In this document: one piece after another, positions 49,854 to 58,046 of the stretch
Position numbering within the stretch: the first letter of the stretch is position 1
Layout: every line of letters begins with the position of its first letter
Assembly (NCBI GenBank): GCA_035531535.1
Contig: DATKSV010000099.1
Coordinates: 1-64,000, forward strand
DNA from: AG-12 sp035531535
GTDB lineage: Bacteria > Chloroflexota > Dormibacteria > Aeolococcales > Bog-877
Direction of reading: 5' to 3'
DNA length: 64,000 nucleotides
Notes under the pieces: model-generated
What the model was told of the DNA's origin: nothing
The model's database searches: none
What the model saw: only the letters and a program-made list of their open reading frames with translations
Translations under genes and position numbers: made by a program

Positions 49854-50488
49854 CGCCCCGGGTTGTCGGCGTCGGTCGTCTCGTCTTCGGCCAGGATCCG
49901 GTAGAGCCCGCGCTTGGTCTCGCGCACCAGCTGGGCGGCCCTCGCCACCTGAGCCGGGTCGCCGGCGTGGACCACCTGGACCAGGGCGCCGGCCGTCTGG
50001 CGCATCAGCGCGAAGAGTTCATGGACATCGTCACCAACGGCGCCCGAGACTTTGTCCCATGGCGAACCCAACTCCTCTCGGTGCTCGCTGGTGTAGGCAA
50101 CTCCCGTGTCGGTGAGGGTCAGCAGACGCTGCCCGTCACTCTCCTCGGTCCGCACCAATCCCTCGTCCTCCAGCAGTTGCAGGGCCGGGTAAACCGAACC
50201 CGGACTTGGTCGCCAGACTCCCTTGCTCCGCTGCGCGATCTCCTCCATGATCTGGTAGCCATTTAGGGGCTGCTCGGATAGCAAAAGTAGAATCGCCGCG
50301 CGCACGTTGCCTCTGGGGACTCTGCCGCCGCCGAAGCCGCGCCCGCGGCCGCTCCAACCGCCCCGCATGGCGTGCCGAATGTCGCCCTCGGCAAAGGGGC
50401 CTAGTTGCCAGCGGCGCCTGCCGCCCTCCCAATTGGGCGCGCCCCCCCTGTCAGATCGACCTTGCTCAAACCTGAACCCGCTCCTCAT
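49850..50488 (-). CDS. PadR-family transcriptional regulator
   Basis: 212 residues. The N-terminal ~65 residues are Gly/Arg-rich (GGWSGRGRGFGGGRVPRG), as in many actinobacterial PadR proteins. The winged helix follows: NVRAAILLLLSEQPLNGYQI, then MEEIAQRSKGVWRPSPGSVY and PALQLLEDEGLVRTEE. The C-terminal dimerisation helices are DDVHELFALMRQTAGALVQV and after. The gene is intact while its downstream transporter gene is decayed. Two palindromes upstream are its likely operator. Confidence 0.88.
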   Translation of the reverse strand: MRSGFRFEQGRSDRGGAPNWEGGRRRWQLGPFAEGDIRHAMRGGWSGRGRGFGGGRVPRGNVRAAILLLLSEQPLNGYQIMEEIAQRSKGVWRPSPGSVYPALQLLEDEGLVRTEESDGQRLLTLTDTGVAYTSEHREELGSPWDKVSGAVGDDVHELFALMRQTAGALVQVVHAGDPAQVARAAQLVRETKRGLYRILAEDETTDADNPGR

Positions 50489-50506
50489 ACGCTGATCTCC
50501 TGTGTA

Positions 50507-50550
50507 GCGATATATCGCGTGTGACTAGAGTAGCACAACGATATATCGTT
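50507..50550. promoter_or_regulatory. Double palindromic operator upstream of the PadR gene
   Basis: GCGATATATCGC (50507-50518) and AACGATATATCGTT (50537-50550) are perfect palindromes sharing the core CGATATATCG. Their centres are 31 bp apart, about three turns of DNA, so bound dimers would lie on one face. They start 18 bases upstream of the PadR start codon. The AT-rich core stands out from the GC-rich surroundings and probably overlaps the promoter. Confidence 0.7.
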
Positions 50551-51073
50551 GGCAACTCCGCATCCGTCCCAACCAAGCCACGGCTGGCGAGACTCCCCAT
50601 ACCGCCGCTGGATCGGAAGATTGCCGCGGCGACGCCGTCTCAACCCAGGGCTGGTGAACAAGGCCCGCAGGATCGCTGCTGCCGTTGACCGTGGATGCCA
50701 TTGGCAGTGGCCCCGGACCGGACTGGTGGCTCTCTCCATGGCAACCGGCGATGGCCCTTCGTTGGCGGCGACCTCAGGTCGCGCTGCCGCCTTTGCCCGG
50801 GTGGCGGTCCTGATCGGGCTGGCAAGCTCGCGGGACTCTCGGTTCCGGCCACTGCGAGAAAGACCCACGCCCTGCGCTCTCGGGCCCCATGGCCGGTCTG
50901 GAGTCGAAACTAGCTGGGACATACCGGGTCGCATAGTTCCCCATTCGCCCGGCATCTCCTCGCCGCCGAGTCACCCGGTTACGTGGGGCCGTCCTCGCTG
51001 GCGCCGGGAGCGAGCAATCTGGGCGGTTGCGTGGTCGGGGCAGTCTTGCTTTCGGTGGGGGTGGCCCAGGTTG
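50551..51073. other. Intergenic stretch without a recognisable gene
   Basis: About 520 bases between the PadR operator and the end of the channel-like gene. No frame is convincing and no RNA gene was recognised. Confidence 0.4.
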
Positions 51074-52321
51074 TCAGACCGGGCCCTTTGAGCCCGCCGG
51101 CGGGGCCGGGCCCGGCGCTTGGTTCGATGGCGGTCGACTTGGCTCCATCTGAGGCAGCGCCGCGACTCCTCCAGCCCTTCTGTAGGCCTGGCGCTTCCTG
51201 GTCACCTTGAGCAGCTGGTCCCGCTCCCGCGCCGGCGCCCGGTGGGGTGGGCGCAGCGGGATCATCGACGACTCCAGCTGGCCGCGACGGGTGCCCGACC
51301 AGGGACCCGGTGGCGCGTCGATCAGGCTGGCCAGCCGGTAGGCCGTGCTCTCGTAGTTGACCCGCCATCCGCGGAAGTGGGGCCAGGCGTCCTCGCCACT
51401 GCGCTCTGGCTCCCAACCCACCGCCAGGACCCTTTCCACTGCCTCCTGGAACTCCTCGGCCGTGATCTCTATGGGATCGTCTGGCATGGGATCGGAGGGG
51501 AAGGGGATGTTGGTCACGTCGGCGATGGAGCGCAGGCAGACAATGCCCATCCGCAGGAAGGGGCGGGCGGAGGCGGGAGCGGTGAGCGGGTTCAGAGCCA
51601 GTTGCATCGAGGCGGCATCCATGCAGGCGAGCAGGGCCAGGACCCATGAGGTGCGCGGTTCAGGCGAGCGAAAGTAGAGCAGGGTGGCGTAGCTGGTGTG
51701 GCTCTCGGCGATGTCGGCGGCCCACTGCTCCCAGTCGTGATAGAGGTCGGTGAGGTGGTCCTGGTTGTCGATGAGCGCGTGGCGGGCCAGGATCTCCGGG
51801 CCCCATGGGGGTGACCCGCTGCTGCTGTTGAGCATCGTGACCAGGGTCTCGCGGCGGTTGAAGGAGCTGTATAGGCTGGGAAGGTAGGCGATCTGCAGGG
51901 CCACCACGATCACTCCGGCGGCCGACTCCAAGAAGGCGATGGCGGTCGCCAGCCCGGAGGTGGCATGGGTCAACCCGAGAGGAAGGATGGAGGATGCGCT
52001 GAGGCGCAGACAGGCGGCGAGGTCGCCTACAGACGAGCCCCAGAAAAGCAGGGTGAATCCCAGCACCAGCAAACCTATCCACACCACCAGACGGACCACC
52101 AAGAAGAGCGGCGCGCCCTGGGCCAGGATGGCATCACGGCGCAGGTAGTCTGCCCTGGTCCGGGCAAGCGTGGAGATCATCCCCAAGACCAGGCTGGCGA
52201 TCAGATTGGAGAGGCGCGACGAGGTGGGGCGCGGCACGATGACGGTCTGCACCACGCTGCCCAAGGTTCCAAGGGTGAGCACCAGACCCGCCAGCAGGCC
52301 CAGGATCCGCAGCAAGATCAC
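51074..52321 (-). CDS. Membrane protein with two-helix ion-channel-like region
   Basis: 415 residues. Hydrophobic helices lie at ~5-27, ~68-90, ~104-116 and ~122-146. The region from LFWGSSVGDLAACLRLSASS through ILPLGLTHATSGLATAIAFL to QIAYLPSLYSSFNRRETLVT has the pore-loop-then-helix shape of two-TM potassium-channel-like proteins, but the T-V-G-Y-G filter is not present (S-I-L-P-L-G instead). The cytoplasmic C-terminal ~250 residues are mixed helical with a disordered Pro-rich end. It could be a channel homologue; the ion is unknown. Confidence 0.65.
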   Translation of the reverse strand: MILLRILGLLAGLVLTLGTLGSVVQTVIVPRPTSSRLSNLIASLVLGMISTLARTRADYLRRDAILAQGAPLFLVVRLVVWIGLLVLGFTLLFWGSSVGDLAACLRLSASSILPLGLTHATSGLATAIAFLESAAGVIVVALQIAYLPSLYSSFNRRETLVTMLNSSSGSPPWGPEILARHALIDNQDHLTDLYHDWEQWAADIAESHTSYATLLYFRSPEPRTSWVLALLACMDAASMQLALNPLTAPASARPFLRMGIVCLRSIADVTNIPFPSDPMPDDPIEITAEEFQEAVERVLAVGWEPERSGEDAWPHFRGWRVNYESTAYRLASLIDAPPGPWSGTRRGQLESSMIPLRPPHRAPARERDQLLKVTRKRQAYRRAGGVAALPQMEPSRPPSNQAPGPAPPAGSKGPV

Positions 52322-52517
52322 CCTGCAACCTTCGCACAGACGGAGCCCCTACGGGCCTTGCATCCGTTTCGATCTGGAACGCCCTCAGTGGCCCGCGCCG
52401 CCGCTCAGGCACGTTGCAGCGAGCACCTTTCCGGCCGGGCATCTGGCGCCAGTTGCCGGCGCTGTGACCGCCCGCGGACGGGGGCCGAGGCGCCGGTTCG
52501 ACGACTGCTAGCTTGCA

Positions 52518-52549
52518 TACTTGCGTAAGTAGAGGACTTCTGGTAACCT
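52518..52549 (+). promoter_or_regulatory. Promoter and operator of the ArsR-like gene
   Basis: TTGCGT (52521-52526), a 17-base spacer and TAACCT (52544-52549) form a -35/-10 pair. Six bases then separate the -10 from GTG 52556, predicting a leaderless mRNA. The palindrome TACTT-GCGT-AAGTA (52518-52531) covers the -35 and is a likely ArsR operator. Confidence 0.6.
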
Positions 52550-52555
52550 CCGATT

Positions 52556-52927
52556 GTGACTGAGTTGAGGGTGGCTCCGACCAGGGTGGCTCAGGTTCTC
52601 TCCGGCAGCGACCGGCTGGCGGCCTATCGTCTCCATGCGGAGCTGTGCAAGGTGCTGACGGACCCCAAGCGGCTGATGATCCTTGATGCCCTGCGTCAGG
52701 GGGAGCAGTCCGTCACCGGGCTGGCGGCGCAGTTGCAGATCAGCCTGGCCAATGCCAGCCAGCACCTGAGCGTGCTCCGCCACGCTGGCCTGGTCGAGGT
52801 CAGGCGGGCCGGCACAACCATGCATTACCGGCTCAGCGAGCCGCGGATCACCCAGGCTTGCGACATCGTCAACGCGATCGTCGTCAGCCGCCTCGGAACC
52901 GGCTGGCGCCTGGGCGGGGAGGTTTAG
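52556..52927 (+). CDS. ArsR-family transcriptional regulator
   Basis: 123 residues. The winged helix-turn-helix is at ~30-105: AELCKVLTDPKRLMILDALR, QGEQSVTGLAAQLQISLANA, then SQHLSVLRHAGLVEVRRAGT and TMHYRLSEPRI. No Cys is present in the usual metal-binding E-L-C-V-C-D position, so it is probably not an arsenic sensor and may sense redox or another signal. It precedes the glutaredoxin-like gene by about 70 bases. Confidence 0.87.
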   Translation: MTELRVAPTRVAQVLSGSDRLAAYRLHAELCKVLTDPKRLMILDALRQGEQSVTGLAAQLQISLANASQHLSVLRHAGLVEVRRAGTTMHYRLSEPRITQACDIVNAIVVSRLGTGWRLGGEV

Positions 52928-52995
52928 CCACCCCGCCCAGCCGGAGCGACCCCCCAGACCGCCTCACCACCCCGACGACCAAGAGGAGATACGCC

Positions 52996-53265
52996 ATGCC
53001 ATCGACGCCCAATCTGGCGGCGACCAAGCCCCACAAGGTGCTGGTCTTCACCACCCCCACCTGCCCCTGGTGCCAGCGGGCCAAACTCCACCTGAAGGAG
53101 CAGAAGGTGCCCTTTCGCGAGGTGGACGTGTCGCGGGACGCGAGCGCGGCCAGGGACCTGGTCCGACGAACCGGGCAGATGGGGGTCCCCGTGATCGAGA
53201 TCGACGGCCGTCCGGTGGTCGGTTTCGACCGCAAGACGATCGACCGCCTGCTCGGTATCAACTGA
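52996..53265 (+). CDS. Glutaredoxin-like thiol-disulfide oxidoreductase
   Basis: 89 residues, ATG 52996 preceded by AGGAG. The thioredoxin fold shows KVLVFTTPTCPWCQRAKLHL with the active site C-P-W-C, a cis-Pro in QMGVPVIEIDGRPVVGFDR and a glutaredoxin-type G-F-D end. It resembles the NrdH/YruB-type glutaredoxins. It lies between the ArsR-like and GroES genes in the same direction, suggesting a small redox or stress operon. Confidence 0.88.
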   Translation: MPSTPNLAATKPHKVLVFTTPTCPWCQRAKLHLKEQKVPFREVDVSRDASAARDLVRRTGQMGVPVIEIDGRPVVGFDRKTIDRLLGIN

Positions 53266-53381
53266 GTGAGAGACGGGTCCGTGCCGGTGGCGGTAGTGGA
53301 GATCTTTACTGAAAGTGTGGGCGTCGCCCCCACGGGCCTTGCCTGAATCGCGACTTGTCAACCAGAAGAGGAGTGACGTTC

Positions 53382-53666
53382 ATGAGCGATGCTGTGCAGC
53401 CACTAGGAAGCCGGGTGCTATTGCGATTGGTGGAGGAGGAGAGCGTGACCGCCAGTGGGCTGGTGCTCCCCGACACCGCCAAGGAGAAGCCGCAACGTGG
53501 AGAGGTGGTGGCGGTGGGCGACGACGAGGAGACGATCAAGGTACATCCCGGCGACCTGGTCCTCTTTCCCAAGTATTCCGGCACTGAGCTGAAGCTGGAC
53601 GGCACCGACCACCTGATCCTGGACGCCACCGACCTGCTGGCGGTCATCCGCTCCCAGGCGGCCTAG
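53382..53666 (+). CDS. groES: Co-chaperonin GroES
   Basis: 94 residues, ATG 53382 with AGAGGAG upstream. The fold is typical: QPLGSRVLLRLVEEESVTAS, then GLVLPDTAKEKPQRGEVVAV (mobile loop region), VHPGDLVLFPKYSGTELKLD, and DHLILDATDLLAVI. No groEL follows; the gene stands alone and ends at a hairpin terminator. GroES caps the GroEL chamber in protein folding; the partner must be elsewhere. Confidence 0.93.
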   Translation: MSDAVQPLGSRVLLRLVEEESVTASGLVLPDTAKEKPQRGEVVAVGDDEETIKVHPGDLVLFPKYSGTELKLDGTDHLILDATDLLAVIRSQAA

Positions 53667-53697
53667 TCGCCTCTGCCCGAATCAGCCCGGGCACTAG

Positions 53698-53726
53698 CCG
53701 GGGCGCCGCGTGGACCGGCGCCCCGG
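53698..53726 (+). terminator. Hairpin after groES
   Basis: CCGGGGCGCCG-CGTGGAC-CGGCGCCCCGG: a perfect 11-bp stem with a seven-base loop, 31 bases past the groES stop. There is no T-tract, as is common in high-GC bacteria. Confidence 0.65.
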
Positions 53727-54041
53727 CGGATCTGGGCGCGGACGGGAGCGCGTCTTCGGCGCCCACCTTCAGGCGCTGCTCCGGGTCCGTGCTGGGCGGG
53801 ATGGCGGTGTCCCTGAGCTGGCGCCAATGGCTGCAAACGAGCCCGCCGGGTGCACACTGGCGCCAGACAGATTGGCCACCGGAGGCGCGTGTGAACTCAG
53901 GACTTCTTCGAAACAGCCTAGGCGGTGGGGACATTCCCCGCCCAGCCGCGGATCGCTTGGGCCGGCTTGGCCCAGGTGGGGCTCTGCTCCAGGTGGGGGC
54001 CGGGTCGGTCATGGACAGCGCCAACAGAGAGACCGGCGGTC

Positions 54042-54599
54042 ATGCCTGAGGAGGCCTACCGGCCCGGCTCCAAGGCGGACTTCGATCGCCTATATCAGGC
54101 GAGTTATCCCCGAATCTACGCCACGCTGGTCACCCTTCTCAGAGACCGGGAGGCGGCCGAGGACTGCGCCCAGGAGGCCTATCTGCGCGCCTTCCGGGCC
54201 TGGAAAGGCTGGAAGCGCGACGCTCCGGCTGAGGCCTGGGTGCATCGGATCGCCCTCAACGTCGCGTTCTCCCACGGCCGCCGCGAGCGGCTGCGCGAGG
54301 TGGGGGAGTTGGTCCGCCGTCTGGGCCGTCCGGACCCGCCTCCCGACCCCGCCGCCGAGGTGGGCTCGCCGCTGCTGGCGGCGCTCAGGCAGTTGCCGCC
54401 CAAGCAGGCCGCAGTGGTCGTGCTGCGCCATCTGCACGGCTACAGCAATCGCGAAATCGCAATCTCGATGGGCATCCCAGAGGCCACCGTGGCGTCCCGC
54501 CTGGGCAAGGCCAAGGCCAGGCTGCGCGCCCTGCTGGATCAGCCCAGCCCAACCGTAATGGTTACTTTGGGCGAGGCAGGCGTCCCTTCTGCAGAGTAA
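54042..54599 (+). CDS. ECF RNA polymerase sigma factor
   Basis: 185 residues from ATG 54042. Region 2: FDRLYQASYPRIYATLVTLL, RDREAAEDCAQEAYLRAFRA, with W-V-H-R-I-A-L-N-V-A after it. Region 4: LRQLPPKQAAVVVLRHLHGY, SNREIAISMGIPEATVASRL then GKAKARLRALL. It is followed after four bases by a gene for a single-span protein that may be its anti-sigma partner. The upstream region (53727-54041) shows no other gene. Confidence 0.88.
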   Translation: MPEEAYRPGSKADFDRLYQASYPRIYATLVTLLRDREAAEDCAQEAYLRAFRAWKGWKRDAPAEAWVHRIALNVAFSHGRRERLREVGELVRRLGRPDPPPDPAAEVGSPLLAALRQLPPKQAAVVVLRHLHGYSNREIAISMGIPEATVASRLGKAKARLRALLDQPSPTVMVTLGEAGVPSAE

Positions 54600-54603
54600 G
54601 CCA

Positions 54604-55167
54604 ATGGGAAGTAGCAACGGATTCGACCTTGACCGGATGCTGGAGCAGGAACTCAGGCAGAACGCCGCCGAGCATCATGCTCCCACCCCGCTGTCGCACG
54701 GGTCGCGATACCACGCCGCTTCCCTCGCAGGAGGAGCCCACATGTCGTTCTTGCCCCAATTCGTCGCCGCTCTGTCCACCAAAGCCGCAATCGGGCTGGC
54801 CACCGCCGGTCTGGTCCTGGGGGGTGGGACCGCTGCCACCATAGCGACCAGGACGGCCAATCCGGTGACCTGGGGCCAAGACGTGGTCAATACGCTAAAG
54901 GAGTGCAAGACCTCGCTCCCTTCGGGAGACCGGAACGTGGGCCAGTGCGTGAGCGCGTTCGCCAAGACCCACGGCGCCACGGAGCGTGCCAAGCACTCCC
55001 AAGCCGCCTCCGCCGGCGGCACGGGCATCGGCAGGCCGACCTCGCCGGGGTCGCAGAAGGCTGGGCACGCCAGCGGCAAGCCCGCATCCCTTCCCGCCGA
55101 GGCGACGGCTCCGCACCCCAGCGGCCGGCCGCAGGGACTTCCGTCCGGGCACTCCAGCAAGCCATAA
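54604..55167 (+). CDS. Single-span membrane protein, likely sigma-factor partner
   Basis: 187 residues. The cytoplasmic N-terminus (FDLDRMLEQELRQNAAEHHA) is followed by a hydrophobic segment (~59-85, AAIGLATAGLVLGGGTAATI). An extracytoplasmic part has two Cys (LKECKTSL, VGQCVSAF) and then a Ser/Pro/Gly-rich tail. It overlaps no gene but starts four bases after the sigma factor, the usual place of an anti-sigma factor. No known anti-sigma domain is recognised. Confidence 0.65.
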   Translation: MGSSNGFDLDRMLEQELRQNAAEHHAPTPLSHGSRYHAASLAGGAHMSFLPQFVAALSTKAAIGLATAGLVLGGGTAATIATRTANPVTWGQDVVNTLKECKTSLPSGDRNVGQCVSAFAKTHGATERAKHSQAASAGGTGIGRPTSPGSQKAGHASGKPASLPAEATAPHPSGRPQGLPSGHSSKP

Positions 55168-55173
55168 GCCAAG

Positions 55174-55213
55174 GTGCGGGCGCGCCGAGCCCTCAGTGTC
55201 GGCGCGCCCGCAC
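55174..55213 (+). terminator. Perfect 15-bp hairpin at the end of the sigma operon
   Basis: GTGCGGGCGCGCCGA (55174-55188) pairs perfectly with TCGGCGCGCCCGCAC (55199-55213) across a ten-base loop. It starts seven bases past the stop. No T-tract follows; the very strong stem suggests an intrinsic terminator of the high-GC type. Confidence 0.75.
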
Positions 55214-55310
55214 CCCACGCCACGACCGCCCGCGGCTGCTGAGTGCCCTGGGAGTTTGAATCGAGCGCCGATGCTGCACTCTCGTTAGGCTGCAGAAGAG
55301 CTGGGACGGG

Positions 55311-55793
55311 ATGCTTCGGACGCTGCTAGCCGCGGGGGCACTGCGAGTGGTTGTCATCTGGGTGGCTTTGGGGATTGCCCTGATTGTGCACGAGGGCTCT
55401 CACTACTTGTTGCTGCGACTGGCTGGCCTTCACCCCCGCCCCTCGTTCCACTTCCCCGGCCTCGGCTGGCGGTTCAGCACCGAAGGCGCCACTCCCCGCC
55501 AGCTGGTCAGTATCTGGCTGGTCGGCCCCCTCATGGAGGGCTTGGTCTGGGCCAGCGCGGCCTGGCTCTTCCCCCCCCAGGCATGGAAGCTGCTGCTGGT
55601 GATGGTGGTAGAGATGGGGACCAACCTGCTGCTGCCGGGCAGCGACGGCCGCCGTGCCTACCGGCTGCTGCGCCGGATCCGGGCCACCGCAGTGGCGGCC
55701 GGCTCGGCATTAGCAGTCGGCCCCGCTGGCAGCGGCCTACCGTCAGCCAGGGGCCATGCCTGGTCGCACCTGCAGGGGGGCCGTCGCCGCTGA
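55311..55793 (+). CDS. Membrane metalloprotease-like protein with HExxH
   Basis: 160 residues. The first helix (VVVIWVALGIALIVHEGSHY) carries H-E-G-S-H, the H-E-x-x-H zinc motif of site-2-protease-like membrane enzymes. A second helix pair, IWLVGPLMEGLVWASAAWLF then LLVMVVEMGTNLLLPGSDGR, ends in N-L-L-x-x-x-D-G-R, which resembles the S2P third motif N-x-x-P-x-x-x-L-D-G. It is shorter than typical S2P proteins. It may be a minimal intramembrane protease or an inactive homologue. Confidence 0.6.
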   Translation: MLRTLLAAGALRVVVIWVALGIALIVHEGSHYLLLRLAGLHPRPSFHFPGLGWRFSTEGATPRQLVSIWLVGPLMEGLVWASAAWLFPPQAWKLLLVMVVEMGTNLLLPGSDGRRAYRLLRRIRATAVAAGSALAVGPAGSGLPSARGHAWSHLQGGRRR

Positions 55794-55841
55794 CTTCGCG
55801 GACCAGACGATGCCGCGCTCTCCCTTTGGCGACGCACAGGC

Positions 55842-57071
55842 TCAGCCTGGGCCGGGTGCGCTCGCCTCCCGCCTGATCCTCTCCCGGAGCATCCGGCGGC
55901 CCAGCAGCAGGGTCGTCGCGCCCAGCGCCGCCTCCCCCGCCGCCAGCCCCCAGGCTCCCGTATAGCCCACGTGCTCGACCATCACTCCGAACACCAAGGG
56001 GCCGAGCACACTACCCAGCCGACCCCCGGTCTGGGTGATCCCGGTGGCCCGGGCGGGATGGTGGGGGTGGCTCTGGACGACGGCGAAGTTGAAAAGTCCG
56101 TTCCAGCCCCAGCCGATCCCGAAGGCGACCGCGGCGCCCAGGATGAACAGCCCCGGCAGGCGCAGCCAGGAGCCCACGGCCAGAGCGCCGAAGCCGAGGG
56201 CTCCAACTGTGATCATGCGCACCACGAGGAGCAGGTGGCGGCCGCCACGGCGATCAGCCAGCAGGCCGACCCCCACTCTGACCGCGATGCCGCAGACGCT
56301 GACCAGAACCGCCACCAAGCCCGCCCCCACGCTGCTGAGCCCAGTCGAGACTGCGGCCAGGACCAGGAAGGCGCCCAGCGAGGAGCAGGCGGTCAAGGTC
56401 AGGCCGAATCCGATGGCCAGCGCGATCAGGGGCCCGGTCGGCTCGTGCCGGGCTCGAGGCGCCGCCCGCTGGGCCCCGATCGAGATCCTGGGTCGAGGCA
56501 CCCACATCGCGGCCGCCAACGCCACCACCGCAGCGCCGGCAAACGCCCAGCGCCAGCCGACTGTGAGGGCGACGGCGGGCACCGCCAGCCCACCCAGGAG
56601 GAAGGCCAGAGGCACGGCCGATTGCTTGATCCCGAAGGCCACGCCCTGATGGGCAGGGTCGATCCGGCGCGCCAGCACCAGGTTCGATGCGGTCTGACCA
56701 GATGCGCCGGCGGCCCCGGCGAGGAAAAGGGCGCCTGCCAGCTCGGGCCAGGACTCCACCACAGTCGCGATCAGGCCCATGGCGACCGCGCCGGCGATGG
56801 CCGAGTAGCGCAGCATCCGGACCCCGCTGAATTGCTCGGCGAGATTTCCTGAGGGTATGGCGAAAAGGGTGCTGGCGGCATAGGACGCGCCCACCACCAG
56901 TCCCAGTTGGGTGGGGGTGAAGCGCAGCTCGGCGCGCATCTGGACCGCCAAGGTTCCCACCATGAATGTGGGCAGAGTGATGGCCGTGAAGGCCGCGACC
57001 GCAGACCAGAGCACGCGGCCGCCTCGGGAGCGCGAAGGCGGCTTGGCGGCGGGCAGGGCTTGAGAGTTCAC
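55842..57071 (-). CDS. MFS transporter
   Basis: 409 residues with 12 hydrophobic helices. The first half has MRAELRFTPTQLGLVVGASY and SGNLAEQFSGVRMLR, an MFS loop 2-3 motif in degenerate form. The second half begins after a basic loop (RISIGAQRAAPRARHEPTGP) and carries GLLADRRGGRHLLLVVRMIT, a clearer G-x-x-x-D-R-x-G-R. The substrate cannot be told. It is a single gene, convergent with the HExxH membrane protein gene. Confidence 0.87.
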   Translation of the reverse strand: MNSQALPAAKPPSRSRGGRVLWSAVAAFTAITLPTFMVGTLAVQMRAELRFTPTQLGLVVGASYAASTLFAIPSGNLAEQFSGVRMLRYSAIAGAVAMGLIATVVESWPELAGALFLAGAAGASGQTASNLVLARRIDPAHQGVAFGIKQSAVPLAFLLGGLAVPAVALTVGWRWAFAGAAVVALAAAMWVPRPRISIGAQRAAPRARHEPTGPLIALAIGFGLTLTACSSLGAFLVLAAVSTGLSSVGAGLVAVLVSVCGIAVRVGVGLLADRRGGRHLLLVVRMITVGALGFGALAVGSWLRLPGLFILGAAVAFGIGWGWNGLFNFAVVQSHPHHPARATGITQTGGRLGSVLGPLVFGVMVEHVGYTGAWGLAAGEAALGATTLLLGRRMLRERIRREASAPGPG

Positions 57072-57261
57072 AGGCGTCTGATTCTGGGCCAGGAAGGAGG
57101 TTGGGGGCTGTGCGGACCGCGGTGGCGCTGGGAGGCGCCGCCGAAGTTTGAGCGCGCGGGACTGCGCCCGCGCGGAGCTCCCAGGGGCGCCAACGTGGGC
57201 CCCCGCTCGGTCCGGCTCCCCACTGTCAAAGCTGGCTCCAGGTCGGCCACAATCGGACGGT

Positions 57262-57840
57262 CTATCCGGGTATGGAGATGGTCATCCGGCCGGACACGGT
57301 CGCCCAGAGGACCCGGCACCCGGCGCCCGACGATCGAGGGCCGTAGTGGGTGAGCCGCGCCCGGAAGGTGCCTATCGGGGATGAATTCGCCGCCCCCGAG
57401 ATGTAGAGCCGGTCGGTGACCGCAAAGGTCTGGGTGCAGATGGCGCCCAACCTCTGGCCTAGGTCCTCCAAGCCTGAGGCAGTGGCACGGAAGTATCCGG
57501 TGATGCGCCTACCGGAGCCGGTACGGAGAGTGAAGCTGCCGCTGTCGATGTAGGCGTACCGCCCCTTTGTGGTGGGCAGGCCGGGGTGAACCACCCGGGC
57601 CGCCCAGAAGCCGGAATCACCCCGGTGGCGGGTGTTGAAATAGCCGACGAAAGTGGCCACCTGGCAGCCAAGCTGGCCATTTCCCGAGAGCGGGCACGGC
57701 ACCGCAGCCGGGTAGGCGCTCTCGAAGCCCGACAGGGTCCCGCTGATCGCGCCAGAAGCCGGACGTGGGAAGGCCCCCGTCACCAGGATTGCCGCAGCGA
57801 TCACTCCGATCCTGAGCACTCGGCCGACGCCTGACGCCAT
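57262..57840 (-). CDS. Secreted protein of unknown function
   Basis: About 192 residues from ATG 57840. The signal peptide is RVLRIGVIAAAILVTGAFPR then PASGA. The mature protein has four Cys (VPCPLSGNGQLGCQ, AICTQTF, GAGCRVLW), consistent with two disulfides, and is rich in beta-strand sequence such as YAYIDSGSFTLRTGSGRRIT. No family is recognised. It is a single gene with the MFS gene downstream in the same direction. Confidence 0.65.
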   Translation of the reverse strand: MASGVGRVLRIGVIAAAILVTGAFPRPASGAISGTLSGFESAYPAAVPCPLSGNGQLGCQVATFVGYFNTRHRGDSGFWAARVVHPGLPTTKGRYAYIDSGSFTLRTGSGRRITGYFRATASGLEDLGQRLGAICTQTFAVTDRLYISGAANSSPIGTFRARLTHYGPRSSGAGCRVLWATVSGRMTISIPG

Positions 57841-58046
57841 CACCTGCTTCCCCAGGGGGACGATCGCATAGTGGGGACAGGGTAGAGTTGTGAAGGTGGC
57901 TGTGCCCTGCGCCCATCCGGGGGCCTGGCGCGGGCCCTGGGCTCATGATCGCCGGCAGCGGCCAGGTCCGGCAGTCCGCCGAGGGACCTGGCGGAGTCCC
58001 CGGGGCCGAAAGCAGGCACGATCCAGGATTCCCCCATTAGCATGAA

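Noticed and set aside
51074..52321. Potassium channel
   Set aside because: The two-helix shape is similar, but the selectivity-filter sequence T-x-G-Y-G is absent, so I kept a general membrane-protein call.
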